DNA of 64,000 bases from Shinella sp. CPCC 101442 (GTDB taxonomy: Bacteria; Pseudomonadota; Alphaproteobacteria; Rhizobiales; Rhizobiaceae): positions 1 to 64,000 of the forward strand of contig NZ_JALIQS010000010.1 of the NCBI RefSeq assembly GCF_024704725.1. Direction: 5' to 3'. Position numbers and translations under genes: made by a program. Below are positions 18,799 through 27,135 of this stretch, in pieces (position 1 is the first letter of the stretch; each line of letters opens with the position of its first letter). Below the pieces are notes generated by a model. It had not been told where the DNA came from. It did no database searches and saw only the letters and a program-made list of their open reading frames with translations.

Positions 18799-18825
18799 AT
18801 GCGGCTCCCGGCCAGGGAGCCGCAT
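18799..18825 (+). other. Strong intercistronic stem-loop between aspD and the second antiporter
   Basis: A perfect 11-bp stem ATGCGGCTCCC/GGGAGCCGCAT with a 5-nt loop and no T-run after it. It starts 8 nt after the aspD stop and ends 25 nt before the next start. It probably protects the upstream mRNA or lowers expression of the downstream gene. Confidence 0.6.
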
Positions 18826-18850
18826 ACACTTCCGGCTGCCCGGAGAGATC

Positions 18851-20524
18851 ATGGCCCTACTGACCGATCCCGTCATCGCGCTTTTCGTTTGTCTCGGCCT
18901 TGGCCATCTCCTGGGGCGGGTGAGGATAGGGCCGGTGGTGCTTGGCGGGGTCTGCGGCACGCTTTTCGTCGCGTTGGCCATCGGGCAGCTGGGCGTCAGC
19001 ATCAGCGCGGATCTCAGAAACACCGCCTTCGCCCTGTTCATCTATGCACTCGGCTTTTCAGCCGGGCCGCAGTTCTTCGCCAACATCCGGGGCGGATGGC
19101 GCTATGGCATCTTTTCGATCATCGAGGTCGTCTGCGTGCTGGCATTGGTGGCGGGCGCGACCGTAATATTCGGATTCGATGCGGGAACCAGCGCCGGGCT
19201 TTTCGCAGGGGCTGCGACCGAGTCCGCCGTTGTCGGTACGGCATCAGAGGCCTTGGGGCATCTTGCGTTGCCTGAGGCCGAGATTCTTCAATTACAGGCC
19301 AATACCGCGACAGCTTACAGTCTGACCTATCTCTTTGGTCTCGTTGCCATCGTCGTCTTCACGACGCAGATTGCGCCGATGATCCTTCGCATCAACCTTC
19401 GCGAGGAGGCTGCGGCTTTTGCCGTGCAACTGGGCGCGGTCGAGGAAGAGAAAGACCATCCTGAGGCCCTCACGGTTTTCGTCGGCCGGGCTTTCGCCGC
19501 CGGTCCTGCCGCCGGTATGACTGTTGGCGACTTCGAGCGCAGCCGGAACAGGACGGTTTTCGTGGAGCGGGTAAAGCGGGGAGAAGAAGTGTTTTCTCCT
19601 CCCGGGGATGTCCTCATCATGCACGACGACGTCCTCATCCTGCATGGGCGGCGTAATGCGGTGGTTGCTGCCGCGTCCGCCGTTGGCCAGGAGCAACTGG
19701 TGCCAGCCGGGATATCGGTTCCGCTTGCCCGGCGCGAAGTGATCGTCAATCGCTCTGAGATCAATGGAATGCATGTCCGTGATCTGCGCGACGCCGCTCC
19801 GGCCGATATGGCGAGGGGACTTTTCGTCGAGAGCATCCGCCGTATGGGGCAGACGATCCCAGCGTTTCCGAAGACGGTCCTGCAGCGCGGCGACATTCTG
19901 ACACTCTATGGCCCGGAAGCTGCGGTTGAGCGGGCGGTGAAGGAACTTGGAGCGCCGGTTGCCGCAAGCGAGGCGACCGATTTTGTGGTTCTTGGCCTGG
20001 GCGTGCTCACCGGCTTGCTGATCGGCCGTTTCTCCGCCGAAATCGCTGGGATGGAATTGACACTTGGCACTGGCGGCGGTGCGTTGATCGCTGGTCTCGC
20101 CTTCGGCTGGCTGAACATGCGAAGGCCGCGTCATGGCAATCTGCCGACCGCGGCCGCCGGTTTCATGAAGGATTTCGGCCTTGCAGTCTTCATCGCCGCC
20201 ATCGGGCTTGGCGCCGGGCCTGATGCCGTGACCCTGGTCATGGAGTACGGTCTGATTCTTCCCGTTCTCGGCGTGCTCGTTTCGGCCGTGCCGGCATTCG
20301 TTTCTTTGCTCGTCGGGTGGAAGCTGATGAAGATCGAGCCGCCGATCCTTCTTGGCATTATCGCCGGCCAGCATTGCAGCACGCCGACGATCAGCGCGTT
20401 GGTAGGCCAGGCAGGGAACTCGACGCCGGTCATCGGCTATACCGTCACTTATGCTATTTCGAATGTTATTCTGCCGCTACTCGGACCCGTTGTCGTCGGA
20501 TTGTCGAGAGCGCTCGGTTCTTGA
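18851..20524 (+). CDS. aspT: Aspartate:alanine antiporter (AspT family), copy 2
   Basis: A 557-residue second antiporter with the same order as copy 1: membrane block, two TrkA-C-like domains (about 205-375), membrane block. Conserved stretches include GFSAGPQFFANI, GAATESAVVGTASEALG and GQHCSTPTISALVGQAGNS. It is clearly diverged from copy 1, notably TESAVVG for TQSAIIG and CSTPTI for RSANPAF, so it is an old paralogue rather than a fresh duplication. GGAGA precedes the ATG. Two AspTs around one AspD could form a heteromer, or could differ in affinity or exchange partner. The substrate of this copy is less certain than that of the first. Confidence 0.9.
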   Translation: MALLTDPVIALFVCLGLGHLLGRVRIGPVVLGGVCGTLFVALAIGQLGVSISADLRNTAFALFIYALGFSAGPQFFANIRGGWRYGIFSIIEVVCVLALVAGATVIFGFDAGTSAGLFAGAATESAVVGTASEALGHLALPEAEILQLQANTATAYSLTYLFGLVAIVVFTTQIAPMILRINLREEAAAFAVQLGAVEEEKDHPEALTVFVGRAFAAGPAAGMTVGDFERSRNRTVFVERVKRGEEVFSPPGDVLIMHDDVLILHGRRNAVVAAASAVGQEQLVPAGISVPLARREVIVNRSEINGMHVRDLRDAAPADMARGLFVESIRRMGQTIPAFPKTVLQRGDILTLYGPEAAVERAVKELGAPVAASEATDFVVLGLGVLTGLLIGRFSAEIAGMELTLGTGGGALIAGLAFGWLNMRRPRHGNLPTAAAGFMKDFGLAVFIAAIGLGAGPDAVTLVMEYGLILPVLGVLVSAVPAFVSLLVGWKLMKIEPPILLGIIAGQHCSTPTISALVGQAGNSTPVIGYTVTYAISNVILPLLGPVVVGLSRALGS

Positions 20525-20531
20525 GGTATCA

Positions 20532-20549
20532 TTGCCGTCGGCACGGCAA
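20532..20549 (+). terminator. Possible terminator after the aspartate operon
   Basis: A perfect 7-bp stem TTGCCGT/ACGGCAA with a CGGC loop, 8 nt after the antiporter stop, followed by GTTTCGG. The T-run is poor, so termination is uncertain. Confidence 0.4.
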
Positions 20550-20756
20550 GTTTCGGTCGATCATGCCGGCGCTGGTAGCGACGGGTCAGTTCGGCCGAGG
20601 GGCAAGATCGGTACGCGGCGAATGGCCGGCAAAGAGCTGCCCGCGTTCGGCCTGCGAAAGATCGTCGCGCGCACTGGCAGCCCTCCGGCGTGGCGTCAAT
20701 TGAATTGCGCGACATGTTTTGGTCGGCAGTACCGCGCCCGTTCTCCAATCCCCTCC

Positions 20757-21020
20757 TCAGTTTGGCCGGTGTCCCTGAACCATCCGATCGAGCACGATCG
20801 CGCATAGGAGAATTGCTGGACCGGCGAGCAGGCCCTGGCCTTGCGCGGCATATTGCAGGGCGTGCAGCACGTCTTCACCCAATCCCTTCGCGCCGATGAG
20901 GGCCGCGATCACGACCATCGACAAACACATCAGGATGGTCTGGCTGATGCCAGCCATGATCGACGGTCCAGCCGTTGGGAGATCAACCTTGAAGAGGATG
21001 AAGCTGCGGGATGCACCATC
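20757..21020 (-). pseudogene. Remnant of a glycine betaine/proline ABC permease (ProW/OpuAB C-terminus)
   Basis: About 88 codons on the minus strand match the C-terminal end of ProW-type permeases. They contain the EAA-loop end (FILFKVDLP), the stretch SIMAGISQTILMCLSMVVIAAL and then IGAKGLGEDVLHALQ, where the family reads MAGINQTIMMALSMVVIAA and GAGGLGEDV. A stop codon lies just before it at 21027-21029, and the upstream sequence in all three frames no longer resembles the permease. The first 250 or more residues are therefore gone. No partner ATPase or binding protein is nearby. This is a truncated relic of a lost osmoprotectant or betaine transporter, and it marks a deletion or recombination junction. 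Confidence 0.8.
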
Positions 21021-21345
21021 TTTTTCTCAGAGTTGCGCCGTCACGTCATGTTCACACCGCTGCCAGATGCGGCCGGGGCACAGGACAAAACCCTCATCTG
21101 AAAATCAAGTTTATATTGCTCCGACGCCTAAATTTCGAATCTGATAGCGCGCTCATGGGCGGCTACAGCGGCTCATGGCGCAGGGGGCGGCGTTTTGGCG
21201 TCGCTCGATACCGAGAATTGTCTTTCAGTTGTTTGGTGGCGCGACCGCCAACACCCGTTCACGGCGTTTCATCTTGAGTTTCCGTTCAAGAGAAGCAACT
21301 TTGCAGAGCGCCGCCCGCGCCAGATCCTTGGTTGCCACCGACATT
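21021..21345. other. Intergenic region left of the FAD monooxygenase (325 bp)
   Basis: No gene, terminator or repeat is evident. Several short plus-strand open frames have no ribosome site and no family features. It follows the ProW remnant and probably holds further decayed sequence plus the 3-prime end of the iron operon transcript. Confidence 0.3.
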
Positions 21346-22500
21346 TCAGTCGAGTTCCAGGGACGGTGCGGCCAGGCGGCCAGATGTGAGCCGGATGAAC
21401 CATCGTGAGAGCATGATTGGCAGGATCCACGACTGCACGCGCATGCCGAATGTGCTTTGCGGGATGAGGTGGCCGCCGATCTTGCGCGAGATCGCCTGCA
21501 TTCTCGTCACCAACGGTCGCAGGCGCGCCTCGTAGCTATCGAGCGCTTCCACATGGCTTTTCCGGGCAAGTTCTGCCGCGAGGATATAGGCGCCGGCCAT
21601 CGCGGTGGACGTGCCCTGTCCGGCAAGGAAGGTGAGGCACCAGGCGGAATCTCCGAGCAGCGCGATGCGGCCCTTCGACCATTTCGGCACCTCGATCTGC
21701 GAGACTGTGTCGAAGAATGCCTGGTCCCAGTCGATTGCAGAGGTGAGGGCGGAAGCTACCGGCTCGGGCCATTGGCCGAACTCCTTCTGCAGAATGGCAC
21801 GCCGGGCGTCGGGATCGAGCCGATCCGTGCGCTCGTCCCGCCAACAGAAGAGCGTGGCTGCCGTACCATCTCCGACGGCATAGAGGCCGCCTTGATGATC
21901 GACATCCATCATGCCGACGAAACTCGCGTCCAGCGGCCTGGCAAGTGACACGCGCCATGCGCTGGCCCGGTAGCCGAGTGGCCGGAGAAACTCTTCATGG
22001 GGGCCAAAGGCCAGCGCCCGGACAGCGCTGCGATAGCCGTCCGCTCCGACGACGAGGTCGAAGCGGTCGGTGCTGCCGTCGGAGAAGGTCGCCGTGACGC
22101 CCGCGCCATCATCGTCCAGCGCGACGACCGTCGTTTCATAGCGGATCGGGCACTTGCCCTCAACGGCGCCGCTCAGGATTTCATGGAAATCATTGCGCAT
22201 GATGGCGAGGAGGCGGCCTTCCGCCGCGTTCGCCAATACACGATAGTCGTAGGAGAAGAGCTTGCGGCCGCGTCGGTCGAGATGATGGGCGGGGCCGAGT
22301 GGCATGGCTTTGGCGCGAAACGCCTCGATGAGACCAAGGCGCTCGGCAACACGCCAGCCGTTGACATGCAGGCCGATGGAATAGCCGCCCGTCCGGTCGC
22401 GGGCCGCCTTTTCCACGACAACCGGCTCGATGCCATGTTCAAGCAGGCAGGCTGCGAAGGTCAGGCCCGCAGGCCCGCCGCCGACGATGAGGATACGCAT
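21346..22500 (-). CDS. FAD-dependent aromatic monooxygenase (TetX/PHBH-like) in an iron-uptake operon
   Basis: A 384-residue single-component flavoprotein monooxygenase. The FAD ADP loop G7-G-G9-P-A-G12 is followed by E30. The DG motif is at 154-155 (VVGADGYRSAVR), and the GD motif is at 283-284 (ALLGDSAWCLTFLAGQGTS). The GD region resembles TetX-type drug-modifying enzymes. It should hydroxylate an aromatic or polyketide-like small molecule with NAD(P)H and O2 in the cytoplasm. It starts 10 bp after the TonB receptor stop, as third gene of the permease-receptor-monooxygenase operon. This suggests it acts on an imported siderophore or other metal chelator, for example to break its ligand groups and free iron. 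Antibiotic inactivation is the alternative. Confidence 0.9.
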   Translation of the reverse strand: MRILIVGGGPAGLTFAACLLEHGIEPVVVEKAARDRTGGYSIGLHVNGWRVAERLGLIEAFRAKAMPLGPAHHLDRRGRKLFSYDYRVLANAAEGRLLAIMRNDFHEILSGAVEGKCPIRYETTVVALDDDGAGVTATFSDGSTDRFDLVVGADGYRSAVRALAFGPHEEFLRPLGYRASAWRVSLARPLDASFVGMMDVDHQGGLYAVGDGTAATLFCWRDERTDRLDPDARRAILQKEFGQWPEPVASALTSAIDWDQAFFDTVSQIEVPKWSKGRIALLGDSAWCLTFLAGQGTSTAMAGAYILAAELARKSHVEALDSYEARLRPLVTRMQAISRKIGGHLIPQSTFGMRVQSWILPIMLSRWFIRLTSGRLAAPSLELD

Positions 22501-22510
22501 GTTATCCTCC

Positions 22511-24508
22511 TCAGAACGTCATGTTGATGCGGCCGCCAATCGTGCGACCCTGGCCGAGCTGGTAGAGATTGCCCAGGCCCGGATACTGGAAGCCATAAGT
22601 CGCATAGGTCTTGTCGAAGACATTGGTCACGAAAGCTTCGGCCGTGACCTTTTCATCGATTTCCCATTTCACGCCGACATCGGCCAGCGCATAGGCCTTC
22701 TGGCCAATGGTGTTGGTCTCGTCGAAATAGTGCTCGCTGACATAGGTGAGGCCGACATACGGGACCAGTGCGCCACGTCCGCTTTCCAGCTCGAAGCGGT
22801 AGTCGAGCATAAGATTGGCCGTGAATTCAGGCGCATAGGGCACGGTGTTGCCAGTCAGGTCCAGGCCGGGTGTCACGGGGTTATTGTAATCGGTGAAGCG
22901 CGTATGGTTGTAGGCAAGACCTGCCGTGATGCCGAACGCCTCGGTGGGCTTGGCTCGCACCTTCAAGTTGATGCCCTTGGACGTGACCTCGCCGACATTC
23001 TGCAGGTACTGCCAAGGCTGCACGTCCACGAACATCTGGTAGTCCTTGGTGATGTTGTAGTAGGCCGAGAGTTGAGCCTCCAACGTGCCGTCATCGTTGC
23101 GATACTTCAGTCCGGCCTCACCGTTGTAGGTGTGTTGCGGATCATAGGTGAAGGCGTTGTTCGTGGAGGTCACGTTGCGGGTGAAGCCGCCGGCCTTGAA
23201 GCCCGTGCTCACGAGGCCATAGGCACGCCATTCGTCGGTCAGGCCGTAGCTTGCGCCAAGCTTCGGCGAAAGCGCGGTGAAACCGTTGTCATTGCTGAAG
23301 GTGACCGGTCCTGCCGCGTCTGCGGCGGCGTGTTCGTAGTCAAGACGAAGGCCCGGCGAAATATCCAGGCGCTCGGTGGCGTGCCATGTCATATCGCCGA
23401 AGAGCGCGTAGGAATCGACCTTCTGCCGCGACGTCTGGCTGGCGATCGGCACGTTGCGCGTAAAGTCGAGGTGCTGATAGTACAGGCCAGCGACGTAGTC
23501 GATCGCGCTGCCCTGATCGGGGTTCGAAGCGATGCGCAGTTCCTGGCTCAATGTCCACTGCTTCTCGGGCGTGTAGCTGCCGAAGACCGTGCGATCGAGG
23601 TCACTCTTCTGATAGCCGGTGAGCGCCGTAACGGTTGCAAAACCGAGATCATAGGCGGCGTTGATGCCGAAGTTCCATGTGTCGAGATCGTATTGCGAAG
23701 GCGCGGGATAGGCGATGCGGTCCTTCAGCATGGACTCCATGACAAAGTATTCCTCCGTGGAGGAAACATGGCCACGCCCGGCTGTCACGGTCATGTCCCA
23801 TGGGCTATCCGTTGGCGCATATCTCAGGCGAACCTGTCCGTTGAGGTCTTTCGTCCCACCGACCTCTTCGCCCGTCATGGTCGTGTAGGTGTCGTGGTCG
23901 TTGCGGAACGTGAAGTTCGCATCGCCATACAGTACGTCTTCAATGATCGGCGTACTGGCATGGAAGGTGCCGCCGCCGCCCTGATCGGTCAGATTGGAGG
24001 TGAAGCCGATGCGGCCTTCGTTGTCGGGCTTGCGGGTCACGATGTTGATAACGCCTCCGATCGCACCGCGCCCGTATAACGTGCCCTGTGGGCCGTAAAG
24101 CAGCTCGACGCTTTCCAGGCCGCCCGGCAACGAGCGGGTGAGGTTGAAGCTGTCCTGCGGCAGGCCATCTACATAGACCTGCGTGCTTGGATTATAGAAG
24201 TCGAGCGAAGCCTGGCCGCGGATCGTGAAATTTGCATAGGCGCGGCTGGAGCGCGTGCGAATGTTGACATCTGGAAAGATGCGGTCGAGATCGGCGACCG
24301 TTTCGATGTTTCGGGTCAAAAGCTCATCGGCATTGGCGATGTCGGTCGTCGACGGCAGCAGGAAATAGTCCTCGCTGCGTTTCGTGGCGGTGATGACGAT
24401 CGGCTCGAGCGTGGATGCTTCGGCGTTGTCCTGTGCCGCAGCGATCTGCGGGGAGAGGCTGACGGCGAGGGCGAGGAGGGAAACGCCGGACAAGCGATGA
24501 CGCATCAT
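22511..24508 (-). CDS. TonB-dependent outer-membrane receptor (ferric siderophore type)
   Basis: A 665-residue receptor. The signal peptide covers about 1-25 (cleavage near QIAAA). A TonB box PIVITATKR lies at 36-44. The plug domain covers about 45-165 (NFTIRGQAS, VYVDGLPQ, LYGPQGTLYGRGAIGG, VINIVTRKP), followed by a 22-strand-type barrel ending in the terminal phenylalanine of RINMTF. The frame is open further upstream, but the start is the ATG at 24508, which overlaps the permease stop by 4 bp (ATGA). It imports a ferric chelate across the outer membrane using TonB energy. The coupled RhtX/FptX-like permease, the AraC regulator and a RirA-like box support the iron assignment. The exact siderophore is unknown. 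Confidence 0.93.
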   Translation of the reverse strand: MMRHRLSGVSLLALAVSLSPQIAAAQDNAEASTLEPIVITATKRSEDYFLLPSTTDIANADELLTRNIETVADLDRIFPDVNIRTRSSRAYANFTIRGQASLDFYNPSTQVYVDGLPQDSFNLTRSLPGGLESVELLYGPQGTLYGRGAIGGVINIVTRKPDNEGRIGFTSNLTDQGGGGTFHASTPIIEDVLYGDANFTFRNDHDTYTTMTGEEVGGTKDLNGQVRLRYAPTDSPWDMTVTAGRGHVSSTEEYFVMESMLKDRIAYPAPSQYDLDTWNFGINAAYDLGFATVTALTGYQKSDLDRTVFGSYTPEKQWTLSQELRIASNPDQGSAIDYVAGLYYQHLDFTRNVPIASQTSRQKVDSYALFGDMTWHATERLDISPGLRLDYEHAAADAAGPVTFSNDNGFTALSPKLGASYGLTDEWRAYGLVSTGFKAGGFTRNVTSTNNAFTYDPQHTYNGEAGLKYRNDDGTLEAQLSAYYNITKDYQMFVDVQPWQYLQNVGEVTSKGINLKVRAKPTEAFGITAGLAYNHTRFTDYNNPVTPGLDLTGNTVPYAPEFTANLMLDYRFELESGRGALVPYVGLTYVSEHYFDETNTIGQKAYALADVGVKWEIDEKVTAEAFVTNVFDKTYATYGFQYPGLGNLYQLGQGRTIGGRINMTF

Positions 24509-25761
24509 GGTTCCGATACCTTTTCTGATAGTACGACACCCTGCGCTGTCCTTGCGGACACGCCGAGCGTACGGGAGGCGATGAAGATTGCCGCGACGAT
24601 GAAGGTCGCGGAGGAGGCGAAGAGCCAGCCATAGCCGAAGGCGTTTCCGAGCAGGCCTGCAACGGAGGAGGCGGCAATGGCGAGGATGGCGTCGATGCTC
24701 TGAAGCGCGGCGAAGTCCGTTGCTGTCTGTTCCGGATTGCACCAGTTCATCATGGCGGCATAGAGCGCGACGAAGGAGAAGGCGACGGCCGCCACCTGGG
24801 CAAGCAGCAGGCCAAGCGCCAGCATCGACGTGGCGATGCCGGTGAATTCGGCAGCAGCCAGGGCTGCAAGCAGCAAGACGTTGAGGATAGCGGCAATCAC
24901 GATGGACCGGGCGATGCCTGCGGCCTGCACGAAGACTGCGCCGAGCGAAGAGGCGATGAGGCCGGCAACCGCACCACCGGCGCCGCGCAGAATGCCAATC
25001 GTATCGAGTGCAATACCCTTGTCGACGAGATAGGGACCGGTAAGCGCCGTGCCCATGCGAAGGCCGGTCTGATAGACCACGAGGAAGACGAGGCCGTACA
25101 TCAGGGTGCGGTTTTGCAACGTTCTCCTGAAACCGATCTTTCCTTTCCCTGGGGTTGCGTGAACGCGCGGGGTGATGATTGCCTTCGACAGGAAAACCGG
25201 GATGGTGAGCAGGCAGACGAAACCTGCCATGGCGGCCATCGAAACCGCCCAGCCGGTGTGCTGATAGACGACCAACCAGAGGCCGCCGCCAATCAGGAAG
25301 CCGAGATAGGCACCGGCTGTGGACGCGCCGCTTGCGAGGCCACGCGTTTCGGCATTCGAGGCTCTGACGGCGAGCGAGTCGGTCGCCACATCCTGTGTCG
25401 CAGCAAAGACACCCATGACGAGCAGGACCGCTGCCAGCGCGCCCATATGCGTCTGCGGTGGTAGCGTGGTGGCGAGAAGGAAGCACAGGATAATGCCGGA
25501 TTGGCAAAGCAGGATCCAGGTTCGCTCACTCGGGAACCGGTCAATGAGCGGCGCCCAGAGGAACTTCAGCGCCCAGGGCAGGAACAGCACGGCGAGATAG
25601 CCGATCTGGTCTAGCGGCATTCCGGCATCACGAAGCACCACGGGGAGCGCGGTCTGCACCATCGAGCCGGTGACGGACTGGGCGGCATACAGGCCGGCCA
25701 ACAGGCCAAGCACGGTCCAGCCTGCCGAACGCCCGGCAAAATTCGTAAAAGCAGTCGACAT
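24505..25761 (-). CDS. MFS/PAT-family inner-membrane siderophore permease (RhtX/FptX-like)
   Basis: A 418-residue permease with about 12 membrane segments and family motifs such as LPWALKFLWAPLIDRF near residue 60 and ATQDVATDSLAVRAS near 120. These place it with AmpG, RhtX and FptX. RhtX and FptX move whole ferric siderophores across the inner membrane without an ABC system. The start ATG at 25761 has GAGGG six bases before it and is preferred to a TTG at 25773. It is the first gene of the minus-strand iron operon, with its stop overlapping the TonB receptor start. It diverges from an AraC regulator. AmpG-like muropeptide transport is unlikely in this context. Confidence 0.85.
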   Translation of the reverse strand: MSTAFTNFAGRSAGWTVLGLLAGLYAAQSVTGSMVQTALPVVLRDAGMPLDQIGYLAVLFLPWALKFLWAPLIDRFPSERTWILLCQSGIILCFLLATTLPPQTHMGALAAVLLVMGVFAATQDVATDSLAVRASNAETRGLASGASTAGAYLGFLIGGGLWLVVYQHTGWAVSMAAMAGFVCLLTIPVFLSKAIITPRVHATPGKGKIGFRRTLQNRTLMYGLVFLVVYQTGLRMGTALTGPYLVDKGIALDTIGILRGAGGAVAGLIASSLGAVFVQAAGIARSIVIAAILNVLLLAALAAAEFTGIATSMLALGLLLAQVAAVAFSFVALYAAMMNWCNPEQTATDFAALQSIDAILAIAASSVAGLLGNAFGYGWLFASSATFIVAAIFIASRTLGVSARTAQGVVLSEKVSEP

Positions 25762-25809
25762 AAGCCCTCGCAATGCACGTCTCGGCCTTACTAGGCTGAT
25801 GCGTAAAAC

Positions 25810-25838
25810 TTGACTATTGTAATCAGGTTCAATGATAT
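25810..25838. promoter_or_regulatory. Putative RirA iron-responsive operator with sigma-70-like promoter
   Basis: TGA-CTATTGTAA-TCA at 25811-25825 fits the rhizobial iron-responsive operator TGA-N9-TCA bound by RirA. It overlaps a TTGACT -35 element (25810-25815), which has a TGATAT -10 element at 25833-25838 after a 17-bp spacer and reads toward the AraC gene. RirA bound here would block expression in high iron and may also control the divergent permease operon. Confidence 0.65.
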
Positions 25839-25867
25839 TGCGATCGGGTCTATTATTTGGTGGGCAT

Positions 25868-26854
25868 ATGAATCTTCGTGTGGAACAGCGCGCTCTGGCA
25901 CAGTCCGATCAGGATGACGTGGTCGTGCTGGGGCCAAGCCCGGCCGACCCGACGTTCTCCGCTACCTCGACGGAGGGTGCTTACAAAATCCTCGGTGTGC
26001 GGCCGGGCCTCACCATTTCGGTGTTCGACATGGTGATCGGCGCCGATTTCGTGGGGCGTTTCGCAACAGAACCCTGTGTGGCGATTGACTTCCTGTTCGA
26101 GGCGTCGGGACAGGGCTGGCTTTTGGGCAGCGATGCCGAGCAGCGGCTTTCATCGATTCCTTATCGGCCGGGCCGCATCTACATCATGGCGGCGCCGCAA
26201 GGTTCCATCGGCCTCTACGATGTGCCTATCGGGACGCGCTTCAAGGGTATGGATATCCGAGTCGACATTGGCCTCTGGCAGAAGCTTGGTGCAGGCGACC
26301 TTCTGAGCAGCCTCGACGAGCATCATGCCCTGCATATGGCCTCCGGAAACGGCACCTGGGTCGGCGTACTGCCGGTGCCGCCTGATCTTCTGGCCGTTGC
26401 GCGCGCGCTTTTCGACAGTGCCATGGTGGAAAGCGACGACCTTGCTTTCGAGGCTCGTGCGCTCGACATCATCAATGCGTCTATCGCCGCGATGCGTCGG
26501 ACACAGCCGGCGCAGACCATTCCTCCCCGGGATCGCCGGCTACTACAGCGTGCCCGTGATCTTCTCATTGAGGAGCTTGCGCGACCGTGGACGCTGGATG
26601 AACTGGCCCGAGAGGTCGGACTGACACAGAAGCGGTTGAAATCCGGTTTCAAGAGCATGTACGGCTTTGCCGTCTACGCCTTCCTGCAGGAGCAACGGCT
26701 TCTCGAAGCGCACCGCGTCATCGAGAGCGGTGAGATGAATGTCACCCAGGCCGCCATTGCCGTCGGCTACAGCAATCCAAGCCATTTTTCTCAGCTTTTC
26801 CTGCGTCGTTTCGGCATGCAACCATCGCGCCTTCTCGCCGCACGGCCTGCGTAG
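25868..26854 (+). CDS. AraC-family transcriptional regulator (PchR/RhrA-like)
   Basis: A 328-residue regulator with a unique N-terminal sensor domain (about 1-215) and a C-terminal AraC double helix-turn-helix (about 235-328: ARPWTLDELAREVGLTQKRL, then AAIAVGYSNPSHFSQLFLRR and FGMQPSRL). This size and layout match PchR and RhrA, which activate siderophore uptake when they bind the ferric chelate. It diverges from the permease-receptor-monooxygenase operon. The ATG at 25868 was chosen over one at 25832 because the predicted -10 element overlaps the upstream ATG and a GGTGGG lies before 25868. It probably activates the divergent operon. Confidence 0.9.
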   Translation: MNLRVEQRALAQSDQDDVVVLGPSPADPTFSATSTEGAYKILGVRPGLTISVFDMVIGADFVGRFATEPCVAIDFLFEASGQGWLLGSDAEQRLSSIPYRPGRIYIMAAPQGSIGLYDVPIGTRFKGMDIRVDIGLWQKLGAGDLLSSLDEHHALHMASGNGTWVGVLPVPPDLLAVARALFDSAMVESDDLAFEARALDIINASIAAMRRTQPAQTIPPRDRRLLQRARDLLIEELARPWTLDELAREVGLTQKRLKSGFKSMYGFAVYAFLQEQRLLEAHRVIESGEMNVTQAAIAVGYSNPSHFSQLFLRRFGMQPSRLLAARPA

Positions 26855-27043
26855 GTCGGAACGGCAGACACTACCTGCCTCATGTCGCTTTTGGCTGGGC
26901 GCGGCTCGGCGAATGGCCGAAATGCTTGAGATCGCGTGCAGAAATTGCTGGCGAACTACAGTCGGTGAAGGGCGCAGCCTTCGTAACCGTCCAGGTGCCG
27001 AGCGTCAGACGAGGCGAATTACAGCGCTCGCGTGAAAAAATAA

Positions 27044-27085
27044 TCTACAAATTTAGTAGAAAAAGAAAGACAGGTCGTTCTTTTT
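27044..27085 (+). promoter_or_regulatory. Sulfur-operon promoter element, copy 1
   Basis: The palindrome TCTACAAATTTAGTAGA (27044-27060) is followed directly by AAAAGAAAGACAGGTCGTTC. A near-identical block stands in front of the opposing acyl-CoA-dehydrogenase-like gene (39411-39427 and downstream on the minus strand). Conservation over some 40 bp in two non-coding regions shows a shared control site, most likely for a LysR-type sulfur regulator (CysB/Cbl/SsuR class). The regulator identity is inference. Confidence 0.7.
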
Positions 27086-27135
27086 GTCGTCGTTGACGCC
27101 TATGATTTGATCAACCGCGAGAAACGAGGGCAAAG

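Noticed and set aside
22430-24079. 549-codon plus-strand open frame opposite the TonB receptor
   Set aside because: High-GC antisense shadow with no ribosome site or family motif. The minus-strand receptor is unambiguous.
24509-25507. Extension of the TonB receptor frame to 998 residues
   Set aside because: The extension is antisense-frame reading through the permease gene. The signal peptide begins at the ATG at 24508, which overlaps the permease stop.
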